Below, piece after piece: positions 1 through 8,477 of a stretch of DNA of 64,000 nt. The notes beneath the pieces are model-generated. The model worked only from the letters and a program-made list of their open reading frames with translations. It made no database searches and had not been told where the DNA came from. Position numbers and translations under genes: made by a program. The stretch is from Candidatus Tectimicrobiota bacterium (GTDB lineage Bacteria; JACPUC01). The stretch is taken from assembly GCA_016192455.1 (NCBI GenBank), contig JACPUC010000007.1, positions 226,818 to 290,817 of the forward strand, given 5' to 3'. Each line of letters starts with the position of its first letter. Within the stretch, counting starts at the first letter, position 1.

Positions 1-1199
1 GCATCGAACTCGTGCGGCTCGTAGGGAAGAATCTGCAGCTCGCACTCGCCGGTGCGCTGGAGCGCCGCGCAGAGACGCCGGTTCACGAGGGCCAGGCTGT
101 GGTCGACGAACTGCGTCCCTTCCCAGATGAGGCGCAGCGGTTCGCCCCGCCGGTCTCCGGCGGGAGCGCCGCCACGCCGAGCGGGTGCGGAAGCTGGCCG
201 TTCCTCAGGCCGCAGCAGGCCACGGAGATCCTGCCGCGCGGCCTCGAGGTCAAGCCGGCGGAGGAGCGAGGCGCGCCCGGCCTGACCGATGGCCCGCGCC
301 TGCTCGGCGGCCGCGAGGATGTCGCCGGCCCGCGCCCGCAGCATGCCCACATCGTTGCTCGCGAAGCAGTTCACCCCGTCTTTGAGGCCGGCCCCGGCGA
401 ACGTCAGGCAGAGGGTCGGCGTTCCCGTCAGGCGCGCTTCCCACCACTGGTAGGTCGGCGCGCTGTTCATGCCGCGAGCCGGCAGATGGAGGAGCGCGGC
501 GTACGCCTGAAGGGCCGCAGTCCAATCTTTCCAGGAGCGCGGCCGGCGCGCGTTTGGGACATCGGGGAAGTCTCCGAGCAAGAAGTGCGGCGTCGGCCCA
601 AGGGCGTGCCGGCGCACGGCGTCGCGCTGCTCAATGCCGTCATGCCTTGCATCGCCCGCGTAGAGGATCGCCGCCACGCCGCCGCGATGCGGCGTGTAGC
701 GCTCCGGCAGGAGCGGCGGCATGGTGAGGAAGACGTGCCGCGCCTCGGGGAACCGCTGGTAGCCGTAGGCCGTCCCCTGCTCCCGCAGGTGCACGAAAGT
801 GGCGCCCCGCAGCCGCGGGCGGAGACTGGCAAGGGCGGCGGCTTGCTGCGCGTCCTCCAGGAGCTCGTCAAACCCCGACCACGGCAGGATGAAGGCGCCC
901 CGCTGCGGCATGGGCAGGGTGCGCAGCGCCGTCGGGGTGCCGAAGAGCACGACTTCATAGGAACCGGCCTTGATCGCCTCGGCGGCCGTCTTCGGCTCGA
1001 TGCCGGCAAGGCGCCCCGCAGCTCCGTTGAGGCTCTCTCCACGCGCCGCTGTCACCTCTTGGGCGGAGGGCTCTCCGACAGTGGGGACAAAGAGCGGATC
1101 GCCCGAGCAGTTCACCGCCTCGACGCAGTCCCACAACGGAGCCAGAATCTCGCCGAGGGGGAAGTAGAGGTCGCAGAAGAGAGCGCGGCGTTCACGCAC
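1..1199 (-). CDS. Glycosyltransferase, C-terminus beyond the window edge
   Basis: An open frame runs from a GTG at 1199 to the left edge with no stop (about 400 residues seen). Residues 1 to about 330 look like a CgeB/YkvP-type GT-B glycosyltransferase half, with a C-terminal stretch reading ARGMNSAPTYQWWEARLTG followed by TPTLCLTFAGAGLKDGVNCF. After a basic Pro/Ala linker a second domain begins near residue 348 with LIWEGGTQFVDHSLALVNR, typical of the first strand and helix of family-4/1 glycosyltransferases. The start is a choice: the GTG follows an AAGGGGG stretch, and no ATG exists in this frame before the upstream radical SAM gene. It would act in glycan assembly together with the two genes upstream. 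The exact sugar and acceptor cannot be read. Confidence 0.72.
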   Translation of the reverse strand, partial: MRERRALFCDLYFPLGEILAPLWDCVEAVNCSGDPLFVPTVGEPSAQEVTAARGESLNGAAGRLAGIEPKTAAEAIKAGSYEVVLFGTPTALRTLPMPQRGAFILPWSGFDELLEDAQQAAALASLRPRLRGATFVHLREQGTAYGYQRFPEARHVFLTMPPLLPERYTPHRGGVAAILYAGDARHDGIEQRDAVRRHALGPTPHFLLGDFPDVPNARRPRSWKDWTAALQAYAALLHLPARGMNSAPTYQWWEARLTGTPTLCLTFAGAGLKDGVNCFASNDVGMLRARAGDILAAAEQARAIGQAGRASLLRRLDLEAARQDLRGLLRPEERPASAPARRGGAPAGDRRGEPLRLIWEGTQFVDHSLALVNRRLCAALQRTGECELQILPYEPHEFD

Positions 1200-1266
1200 G
1201 AAGGAGGTCCCCCTTGCAGCCCTGAGGTCCAGCGCGGCTTGGGCTGCGTACTTATGAGACTCACGG

Positions 1267-2733
1267 CTAGGCCGCGGCGCGCGCCCGCAGCCCCTTGAAA
1301 TCGAGCAGGTGGCCGACGACCGGCCTGACGCCGCGCAGGAGGTAGCGCACGTCATCGACGGTGCGCACCTTGCTGAGCTTGCGCGCCAGGAAGCGGACAT
1401 CGAGGAAGCCGCGGTAGAGCCCGCGGCACATCGCCATCACCTCATCGGGCGTCATATCGGGGGTAACGAAGACCGGCTCCCGCATGTCGAGGCGCTCGTA
1501 CTCGGTCGGCCCGATCCGCAGCCAGCCGTTCGCCACGGCGTCGCGAAAGAGCGGCGTCCCCGGGTAGGGCATCACCACGGTGGCCTGGAGCATCTCCGCG
1601 TAGCCTTCCGCCATGAGCTGCCGGGCCAGGGCCAGGGTGCGCTTGGCATCCTGGCGCGTCTCCCACGGGTAGCCCACCATGGTGGTGAGGTGGAGATCGA
1701 GGCCGGCCGCCTTGGCGATGCGGCAGCCCTCCCAAATCTGCTCCACGGTGATCCCCTTCTTCAGACGGTCGAGGGTTGCCTGGTTGGCCGATTCCAGGCC
1801 GATCTTCATGAGCCGGAATCCAGCCCGCTTCATAAGCTCCGCGTTTCGTTCCGTCAGCAGGTCGAAGCGGAAGTTGAGGTCGAAGAGAATCTGCCGGTGC
1901 AGCCCTCTCTCGATGAGCCCCTCGCAGAAGGTGCGCAGCCAGCCGCCGGCGGGGAAGGTGCCGGTGTCATCGAAGACCTCGCGCACCCCGTAGCGGCTCA
2001 CCAGCATCTCGATCTCATCAAGGAGGCTCTTGGGCGAGCGGCTGCGGAACTTCGGGAAGAGCGTGGTCCAGGAGCAGAAGGTGCAGGCGTTCTTGGCGCA
2101 GTCGCGGCCGACCATGGTGCGGATGAAGGGGGCGCGCTTGTAGAACTTCTCGCCATAGTTGAACCACTTCGTGAGGTCCCGGTCGATGAGGGGCAGGCTA
2201 TCGAGGTCGTAGTCCTGCTCGAATCCGCCGCTGCTCTCGATCTCCCCCTGCCTGCGATGCCAGACGCCGGACGGCAGGGCGGCACGCCCTTGCAGGGCCT
2301 CGACCAGCCCTTTCAGTTGGAAGTCGAAGTAGCCGCCGGTGATGACGAAGTCCACGGGCGAGGCCCGCAGCGATTCTTCCGGGAACGCCGTGACGTGGTC
2401 GCCCATGAGTACGAGGCGCGTCTCGGGGAGCTCCGCCTTCAGCCTGGCGATGATCCCCCAGTGCTGCTTCACCACCGGGGATTTCGTCTCCATGGCGACA
2501 AGCTGGGGGCGCACCTCGAGAACGTGGGCCATGAACTGGTCAAAGGACCAGCGCTCGGCCAGGCCGTCACTCCAGAGCACCTCATGGCCGGCATGCTTGA
2601 GGAGCGTCGCCGCGCTCGCGGGCACGACGGGGTAGAGGAAGGTGGGATTGTGGAACCACTGGAACTGGCGGTTCTGTCCCAAAAGCGGTGTCCCCTCCCC
2701 CTGCAGCGGGGGATAGGCGATCATGATCTTCAT
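1267..2733 (-). CDS. B12-binding-type radical SAM protein
   Basis: 488 residues. The N-terminal 150 residues form a Rossmann-like cobalamin-binding-type domain (MKIMIAYPPLQG start; LVLMGDHVTAFPEE), but no DxHxxG cobalamin-ligand motif is visible. The middle is a radical SAM barrel whose cluster motif reads CAKNACTFCSW, i.e. CX4CX2C rather than the commoner CX3CX2C. This is followed by the glycine-rich stretch FDDTGTFPAGGW and the MKIGLESANQ strand typical of this superfamily. ATG at 2733 is preceded by AAGGTG. The gene lies between two glycosyltransferase genes, so a role in modifying a sugar or lipid carrier is an inference. The substrate is unknown. Confidence 0.85.
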   Translation of the reverse strand: MKIMIAYPPLQGEGTPLLGQNRQFQWFHNPTFLYPVVPASAATLLKHAGHEVLWSDGLAERWSFDQFMAHVLEVRPQLVAMETKSPVVKQHWGIIARLKAELPETRLVLMGDHVTAFPEESLRASPVDFVITGGYFDFQLKGLVEALQGRAALPSGVWHRRQGEIESSGGFEQDYDLDSLPLIDRDLTKWFNYGEKFYKRAPFIRTMVGRDCAKNACTFCSWTTLFPKFRSRSPKSLLDEIEMLVSRYGVREVFDDTGTFPAGGWLRTFCEGLIERGLHRQILFDLNFRFDLLTERNAELMKRAGFRLMKIGLESANQATLDRLKKGITVEQIWEGCRIAKAAGLDLHLTTMVGYPWETRQDAKRTLALARQLMAEGYAEMLQATVVMPYPGTPLFRDAVANGWLRIGPTEYERLDMREPVFVTPDMTPDEVMAMCRGLYRGFLDVRFLARKLSKVRTVDDVRYLLRGVRPVVGHLLDFKGLRARAAA

Positions 2734-2864
2734 CGCGCACCTTTACCTTGTGATCCCGCGAACCTCCGCGTCCGGCGCGGGGAACGCCGCCGCGGCATCG
2801 CCGGGGGTTGCCTCGTGGTGGACGCACCCATTCAGGGTGACCCCGCGCACGCAGCCTGCCAGGG

Positions 2865-5657
2865 TTAAGCAAGGTCCTCGATTTCCGGCCGGGCCGGCGC
2901 CGGCGGGCTGGTCTCCCTTGCCGGCCGCGACTGCGCCGCCGCGCGACGTGGGCCGTCGAGGTGCTTCCGCCGGCGCTGGCGGGCGTCATCGAGGTCGCGC
3001 GCCAGCAAACCGCGCAGGAAGTAGAGGCCGTAGGTCCAATGCGTCGCCAGGCTGCCGGCCATCACCAACAGGGAGGACGAGAGGCTGAGGGTGCTCAGTC
3101 CCGTCAGCGCGGCGGCCGCGGCGTAGGCGGCGAGCATGCCGGCGTAGCCCCACCAGCCAACGGGGTGGACGAGCCCGGCGAGCCAGCCAAAGGCGCACGC
3201 CGCCGTGAACGCCGAGGGAAGGAAGTAGCCGGCGCGCCGGGAGGTTGCCGGGAAGCGCTTCACGAAGAAGCCCCGGTGCAGGGCATAGCGCCGCACCTGC
3301 CGAAGGTGCGCCCGGAAGAGCGCCCGGCGGTGATGGAAGACGACCGCATCGGGATCGTAGATGATGCGCTGCCCCAGCTCGTGGACGATGCGGCTGCAGA
3401 GGACGGTATCCTCGCCGGGCCAGTAGTCGCACTGGCAGCCGCCGAGGGCCGCCAGGACGCCGGCGCGCACCAGGAGGTTGCAGGTAGGGAAGTCATCCAC
3501 CTCTTGGTAGGTGCCAGGCAGGTAGCGGTAGCGGTAGGGCCCGCTCACCAGGCGCGAGGCGAAGAGGACGCCGCTGAGCCGCTGCCGGCGCGAGTCGCTG
3601 CTGGGGGTCACCCCCGGCCCGCCGACCGCCGCCACGTCGGCAAGCTGGAAGTTGCGCACCGCCATCCGCAACCAGTCGCGACGCGGGTAGGCATCGTCAT
3701 CGAGGAAGGCGATGATCTCGCCGCGGGCGCTGCGCCACCCCTGGTCACGCTTGGCCGCCGGCGAGAGCGGCCCGGTGGGGATGATGCGCACGTTCGCCTG
3801 CGCCGTCGTTATCGGCTCATCCGGCAGGACGATGATCTCCACGTCCGGATAGTCAAGCTGGGCGCAGTGCCGCAGGCACTCCTCGAGGTACGGCGAGGCG
3901 CCCCCCGCGGCAATCACCACGGAGACCGACGGAGACGCCAGGAGGGGCAGACGCGGGCGCTCGTAGTAGCGCAGGTAGCGCAACCGATAGTAGATGCCAA
4001 GGGTGTCGAGGGCGGTGCGCAGCACATCCTGCATGCCGATGCGGCTGCGAGCCCGGGAGAAGTTCAGCTCGATGGGCGCCTCGGCGATGCGGTAGCCGAG
4101 CTGCCGGGCCACGACGAGCAGCTCGACGTCGAAGGCGTACTGCTTCTCGATCAGGCGCGGCAGCACGTCCTGGAGCACCTGCCGCTTGAAGAGCTTCAGC
4201 CCCGTCTGGGTATCGCGCACCGGCAGCCCGAAAAGCAGCTTCAGCACCGCCGCGTAGAGCGTGCTGAGGAGGCGGCGGCGCAGCGGGTAGTGGAGGCGTG
4301 ATTGCGGATGCCGCTTCGAGCCCACGACGATGTCGGCCCCCTCGCGCTCCATGGTGTCGAGAAGCCCGGCAATAAGCCGGGGGTGGAGCTCGAGATCGGC
4401 GTCGAGGAAGACGACGAGGTCGCCGCTCGCTGCCTGGCTCGCCCGCCGCAGGGCCATCCCCTTCCCCTGGTTCTCGCCGTTGCCCCAGACGTGGACGTTG
4501 TCCAGGTTGTGCGCCAAGAGCTCGGCCACCGCCTTGGTGTCGTCCTTGCTCCCGTCATCGGCCACGATGATCTCGAAGTCGCAGCCGAGGTCCCGCAGGA
4601 CGCGCTCCGTCTCGCGGATATTGCTGAGGAGGTGGGCGCACTCGTTGTACGCCGGCATGAGGACGGAAATCTTGCGCCCAGGCCTGCCGGCGCGCGGGGG
4701 CGTCAGAGGCGACGGCCGGCCGGGAAGGCCGGTCCACCTCTCCTGGCCAGCCGCCACGGGCTGAGGCTGGAGAGACGCGCCCTCCTCGTGCCAGAGCTGA
4801 CGGGCCCGCTCCACCATGCCGCGGCGAGCGTAACAGGCGGTGAGGCCATGCTTGGCGGCGGCATGGGCGGGCTCGATGTCGAGACAGGCGGTGAACGCTT
4901 CGCTGGCGGCCTCCAGGTTTCCAAGGCTGAAGAGCGCGGCGGCAAGGCTGTAACGGTACGCCGCGTTGCGGGGTTCGAGGGCCACCGCTTCCCGATATGC
5001 AGCCGCCGCTGCCTCCGCCGCGCCGTGCTCCGCTTCCAGGGCGCCGCGCAGGTGGTGCGCCAAAGCGTTGCGCGGCTCGAGCTCCGTGACCCGCCGCAGG
5101 TGCTCGAGCGCCGCCGCCGGCCGCCTCGTCTCCATGGAGAGGACGCCGAGGTTGAAGTGCGCATCAGCGGAGTTCGGCTGGAGCTGCAGCGCGCGGGCAA
5201 AATGGTCCTCGGCTTTCCGCAGCTCCCCGACGAGTTGGCAGAGGACGCCGAGATCATTGGCGAGGGAGCAGTCATCAGGGTTGCGACGGCTGGCGCGCTC
5301 GAGATAGGCCCGGGCGCGTTCGAGGTCATGTTGGTGGTAGGCGATCTGCCCCAGGGCGCAGAGGAGCTCGGCATCCTCAGCTGCATCCTGGAGCAGCCCC
5401 TCATAGAGCCGCGCCGCGGCCTTGAACTGAGCACGGTGCAGGTAGAGCTTCGCCAACACGCGCCGCACCTCGCGATCCGCGGGCTGCGTCGCAAGCGCCG
5501 CCTCGAGGTGCTCGCAGGCGTCGTGCACATCACCGCGCGCCATGGCATGCCACCCCAGGGCGAGGTGCGCCTCGCGGTGCTGCGGCTGGCGCTTCAAGAT
5601 ACGTTTGGCGCGCTTCAGCTTGGCGTGGGAGAGAGCTTGACCCATTGCTTGCCCCAT
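2865..5657 (-). CDS. TPR - GT2 - GT2 membrane glycosyltransferase fusion
   Basis: 930 residues from the ATG at 5657; the frame stays open to a GTG at 6047, but the added 130 residues turn Arg/Ala-rich and look non-coding near the junction. Residues about 20-300 are tandem TPR repeats. From about 331 comes a dolichol-phosphate-mannose-synthase-like GT2 domain (KISVLMPAYNE, VADDGSKDDT, FLDADLELHP). From about 576 comes a second GT2 domain (VSVVIAAGG, IIAFLDDDAYPR, and CDYWPGEDTVL near its acceptor-site region). Two or three membrane segments follow (about 809-870) before a basic tail. It probably transfers sugars from activated donors at the inner membrane. TPR modules could hold a protein acceptor or partner. 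The neighbours are also glycan genes. Confidence 0.85.
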   Translation of the reverse strand: MGQAMGQALSHAKLKRAKRILKRQPQHREAHLALGWHAMARGDVHDACEHLEAALATQPADREVRRVLAKLYLHRAQFKAAARLYEGLLQDAAEDAELLCALGQIAYHQHDLERARAYLERASRRNPDDCSLANDLGVLCQLVGELRKAEDHFARALQLQPNSADAHFNLGVLSMETRRPAAALEHLRRVTELEPRNALAHHLRGALEAEHGAAEAAAAAYREAVALEPRNAAYRYSLAAALFSLGNLEAASEAFTACLDIEPAHAAAKHGLTACYARRGMVERARQLWHEEGASLQPQPVAAGQERWTGLPGRPSPLTPPRAGRPGRKISVLMPAYNECAHLLSNIRETERVLRDLGCDFEIIVADDGSKDDTKAVAELLAHNLDNVHVWGNGENQGKGMALRRASQAASGDLVVFLDADLELHPRLIAGLLDTMEREGADIVVGSKRHPQSRLHYPLRRRLLSTLYAAVLKLLFGLPVRDTQTGLKLFKRQVLQDVLPRLIEKQYAFDVELLVVARQLGYRIAEAPIELNFSRARSRIGMQDVLRTALDTLGIYYRLRYLRYYERPRLPLLASPSVSVVIAAGGASPYLEECLRHCAQLDYPDVEIIVLPDEPITTAQANVRIIPTGPLSPAAKRDQGWRSARGEIIAFLDDDAYPRRDWLRMAVRNFQLADVAAVGGPGVTPSSDSRRQRLSGVLFASRLVSGPYRYRYLPGTYQEVDDFPTCNLLVRAGVLAALGGCQCDYWPGEDTVLCSRIVHELGQRIIYDPDAVVFHHRRALFRAHLRQVRRYALHRGFFVKRFPATSRRAGYFLPSAFTAACAFGWLAGLVHPVGWWGYAGMLAAYAAAAALTGLSTLSLSSSLLVMAGSLATHWTYGLYFLRGLLARDLDDARQRRRKHLDGPRRAAAQSRPARETSPPAPARPEIEDLA

Positions 5658-6583
5658 GTCGCGCTCGGCGTCCGCCGCGGCCGCAGCAGCCAGCGGGCGG
5701 GCGCGCCTCCTCCGTCCTCGGTCCGCGGGGCGCACGCTGGCGCGGCGGCGGCGTTGCGGCGCGCCAGCAGCAGCCCCCCGCGCGGACGGCTCCGCTCTGA
5801 CGAAGAGCAAAGGGCATGCCAGGCCGCGCTGGCCTCGGCGCTTCGCCGCCTCGAGTGTCATTACGGGGAACCGCGCCTCAGGCACGGCGTCCAGGAGGAT
5901 GTACCGCTTGGAGCCGTTGGCGCGGGGTGTGCGCAGCGAGGCGGCGAGGATGCCGTCCCCGGCAACGACGGCCTTGAGGTTGCGAGGCGGGAAAGGTGTT
6001 GTGGCGAGCTCCTGGCAATTGTCCTGAGGTTTTCCCAAGGGAGGCACGGAACGTTTGACGCCGGCGCGGTAAATCTTGCCGATTCGGCGGGGAGCGGGCG
6101 GCGCGGCATGCTGCCGAGAGCGCGTCTTCCTGCGCTGGACGTTACGACTTGGGGAGGGGGGTACGGGAGGTCCGGATCGCCGCAGAGTGTGAGGCTGAGG
6201 AACGCGAGGGGGCGGGAGAACGGCTGGCAGTCAAGGGTGGGCGCGCCTCTGCGGCTGGGAGATGCGGCGCGCTGGGCGCGCCTGGGGCAGCTTCGGTCTG
6301 AACCTGTCGCCCCGGTCCCCACCGCAACCACCCTTGTGGGAACTCTGCCGTTGAGCGCCAGGTGGAGAAAGGAGGCGGCGCCAGACTGCCGAGATTCACC
6401 GTTGGGCAACGTGCCAGCATGCCTGCTCTTGCTCGCTGGGGCGACGCTGTCTCAAACAACCTGCGCCAAACTCCATCGCGCTCCAGGTACGGCGGCATTC
6501 CACCGGGCACCACGAGGCCCCAGATTTGTCAGGCCGGCGGGAGCTCCTCGCGCGGCGGCGGACCATCACCCCGCCAGTGCGGG
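5658..6583. other. 926-bp gap between fliW and the glycan genes
   Basis: No convincing gene is seen on either strand. The frame of the downstream TPR-GT2 gene stays open on the minus strand back to 6047 and has a moderately protein-like start (MPPLGKPQDN; later RYILLDAVPEARFPVM), so an N-terminal extension or a small lost gene is possible. No sigma-54 element was found here. A short plus-strand stretch, TAAATCTTGCCGAT near 6070, resembles a sigma-28 element but has far too short a spacer. The gap separates the flagellar block from the glycan block. Confidence 0.5.
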
Positions 6584-7030
6584 TCAGACATTCACGAGCT
6601 CGCGCATCTCCCGCAGGATGTAGTGCCGCGTGGTGTACTGGCTGTCGCTGAGGACGATCTGCTTGCCAAGCAGGGTGCGGTGGTTGAACAGGAGCGGTCC
6701 CTGGAGGTTCGCGCTGATGTCCTCCGGAGCCTCCCGAACCGTCACGATGACCGCCAGCACGAGGTCGCTCGACTCCGTCACACCCAGCTCCCGCCGCAGC
6801 GCCTCGGTCAGCGCCACGTGGTAATCGGGTCTGAACAGGAGGGGATCGATGATGATGAACGCCAGGTGCGGGTCATCGACCGACTGCAGCCACTTGAAGG
6901 GAGAGTCGTCGGCGTAGTTCAGGACGACAAAGCGGTGGACCTGGGGGAACCCCAGCAAGCCCTCCGGGAAGGAAAAAAGCTTCTGCTCTCGCAGGTCAAT
7001 CTCACCAAGTCGTTTCGTGGACAGCTTCAT
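6584..7030 (-). CDS. fliW: Flagellar assembly factor FliW
   Basis: 148 residues, normal for FliW. FliW binds flagellin and, when free, antagonises CsrA, tying flagellin translation to secretion. The sequence shows the family pattern: an N-terminal [19 protein letters not shown] block, the middle [18 protein letters not shown], and the late [19 protein letters not shown]. It overlaps csrA by 4 nt (ATGA), so the two are translationally coupled. It is the last gene of the flgF-fliW run. No flagellin gene follows it, although this family often sits beside one. Confidence 0.96.
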   Translation of the reverse strand: MKLSTKRLGEIDLREQKLFSFPEGLLGFPQVHRFVVLNYADDSPFKWLQSVDDPHLAFIIIDPLLFRPDYHVALTEALRRELGVTESSDLVLAVIVTVREAPEDISANLQGPLLFNHRTLLGKQIVLSDSQYTTRHYILREMRELVNV

Positions 7031-7296
7031 GTCCGCATCTCCTTCGTGGCGCGCCGCTGCGGCCGGGTCGACTGCACCATCAGCCGATGCACCGCATCGA
7101 GCCCGAGCGAGCTCGAGGCGGCGGCGAGGCGGTTCTCCTCTTGAATGCGTTCGTAGATTTCCTCGCGGTGCACCTTGACGTGCGGCGGCGCCTCGATGCC
7201 GAGGCGAATGTTGCCGCCGCGGATGTCAAGCACCGTCATGGTAATCTCGTCGCCTATCCGAATTCGTTCTCCGACGCGGCGCGTAAGGATGAGCAT
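7027..7296 (-). CDS. csrA: Carbon storage regulator CsrA
   Basis: 89 residues. The N-terminal 60 match the RNA-binding CsrA/RsmA fold: [18 protein letters not shown], then [16 protein letters not shown] and [10 protein letters not shown]. The C-terminal 25-30 residues are longer than in most CsrA proteins and basic at the end ([12 protein letters not shown]). In FliW-containing bacteria CsrA represses flagellin mRNA translation and is neutralised allosterically by FliW binding to its C-terminal extension, which fits the long tail here. ATG at 7296 follows GGGAGGGTGATCA. It overlaps fliW by 4 nt. Confidence 0.97.
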   Translation of the reverse strand: MLILTRRVGERIRIGDEITMTVLDIRGGNIRLGIEAPPHVKVHREEIYERIQEENRLAAASSSLGLDAVHRLMVQSTRPQRRATKEMRT

Positions 7297-7407
7297 TGAT
7301 CACCCTCCCTGGTGTGCGCGTTGCATCCCTGCTTCACCGCACGACAAGCGCGCCCGCCCTCCGCCGTCGTGGCGCCGCCGCACGGGCGCGCAGCCGGCTC
7401 GCCCGCC

Positions 7408-8304
7408 CTAGCGCAAGAAGTCCAGCAGGCTCAAGGGCAGGACCTGCGCCGCCACCGCCATCGACACCTCCAGGTTCGACTGCTGGCTGGCAAGGTCCGA
7501 CAAGGCCTTCGTAAGATCAACATCCTGCGTCTCCGAGAGCGCGGTCTGCAACGTCAGCTCCACGTCGTTGAGGCCTTGCTCCATCACCTCAAGAAGCGCC
7601 ATGCGCGAGCCGACGCTTGAGACTTCGCGCTCCACCTGCTCGAAGCTCTCCGTCATCCGATCAATCTGGGCTTCAATACCCGTCACATTGTTCGAATTCA
7701 GGGCTGTGATCAGGGTCTGGATCTCCGTGAAGATATCCACCTCCCCGCGCGTGGATTGGAACACCCGGCTTCCCGGCGAGGTGCCCGCGATGCGCGTCGA
7801 GTCGCCGACCTGGAGCTCGATCGCGCCGTCGTCTCCGGCATAGGAGACCGTCCCGTCGGCCTGCAGGCTGAAGGGGACCACATCGGTCCGGCGCCCGGCG
7901 AAAAGGGAGTTGCCGCCAAACTTCGCATTGGCGAGCTGCAGCAACTGGTCGCGCAGCGCTTGCACCTCGTTGGCCGCGATCGTTCGCTCGTTGCTCGTGA
8001 GCGCCGAGTTCGACTGGGCGATCGCCAGGCTGCGCACCCGCTCGATGAGGCTGGAGGCGCTGGTCAGCGTCCCCTCCGCGGCGCGGAGCTGCGCGTTCAG
8101 GTGCGACACATTGCGGAGGTACTGGCGCGTGCGATCCAGGCCGGCGCCCTGGGTGACCACCTGATCCGCCGCCACGGGATCATCGGACGGCTTGGTGACC
8201 CGCTTCTGCGTCACGGCCTGGGTCTGCAACGCATCCAAGCGCCGCCGCTGCGCCTGCAAGGCACTCACCAGGCGATCCTGCATCATCTTCTGGGTAACCC
8301 GCAT
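7408..8304 (-). CDS. flgL: Hook-filament junction protein FlgL (HAP3)
   Basis: 298 residues. FlgL is the second of the two junction proteins joining hook and filament. The N-terminal flagellin-like helix starts MRVTQKMMQDRLVSALQAQ and carries a PSDDPVAADQ block. The middle (FGGNSLFAGRRTDVVPF) is the small variable domain. The C-terminal helix ends SNLEVSMAVAAQVLPLSLLDFLR, as in flagellin-family proteins. ATG at 8304 is preceded by AAGGATCGGCAG. It is encoded directly after flgK and before csrA-fliW. Confidence 0.96.
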   Translation of the reverse strand: MRVTQKMMQDRLVSALQAQRRRLDALQTQAVTQKRVTKPSDDPVAADQVVTQGAGLDRTRQYLRNVSHLNAQLRAAEGTLTSASSLIERVRSLAIAQSNSALTSNERTIAANEVQALRDQLLQLANAKFGGNSLFAGRRTDVVPFSLQADGTVSYAGDDGAIELQVGDSTRIAGTSPGSRVFQSTRGEVDIFTEIQTLITALNSNNVTGIEAQIDRMTESFEQVEREVSSVGSRMALLEVMEQGLNDVELTLQTALSETQDVDLTKALSDLASQQSNLEVSMAVAAQVLPLSLLDFLR

Positions 8305-8477
8305 CTGCCGATCCTTCCCGCGTCGCTCCCCAGCCTGGTGTGCGACCCCCCGGCAGAGAGCCTTCCCCGGCCAGGCTCGCCCGCGGGCTTGCGTGCCCGC
8401 GCCAGCCCCGTCCCCCGAGGACGCTCACAGGTGCGTCCACGACGCGCCACGCCTCATCTTCGAGAACCACTCAGTCG

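Noticed and set aside
12-1298. A 428-codon plus-strand open frame at the left edge
   Set aside because: The minus strand in the same place encodes a continuous glycosyltransferase with recognisable motifs that runs off the edge. The plus-strand frame is its antisense shadow.
6068-6086. Possible sigma-28 promoter on the plus strand (TAAA and GCCGAT)
   Set aside because: The spacer is 4 nt instead of about 15, and no gene lies downstream on that strand.
4302-6623. A 773-codon open frame on the plus strand
   Set aside because: It lies antisense to the TPR-GT2-GT2 gene, whose motifs are clear. The plus-strand product is compositionally odd and has no recognisable domain; long antisense frames are expected in such GC-rich DNA.
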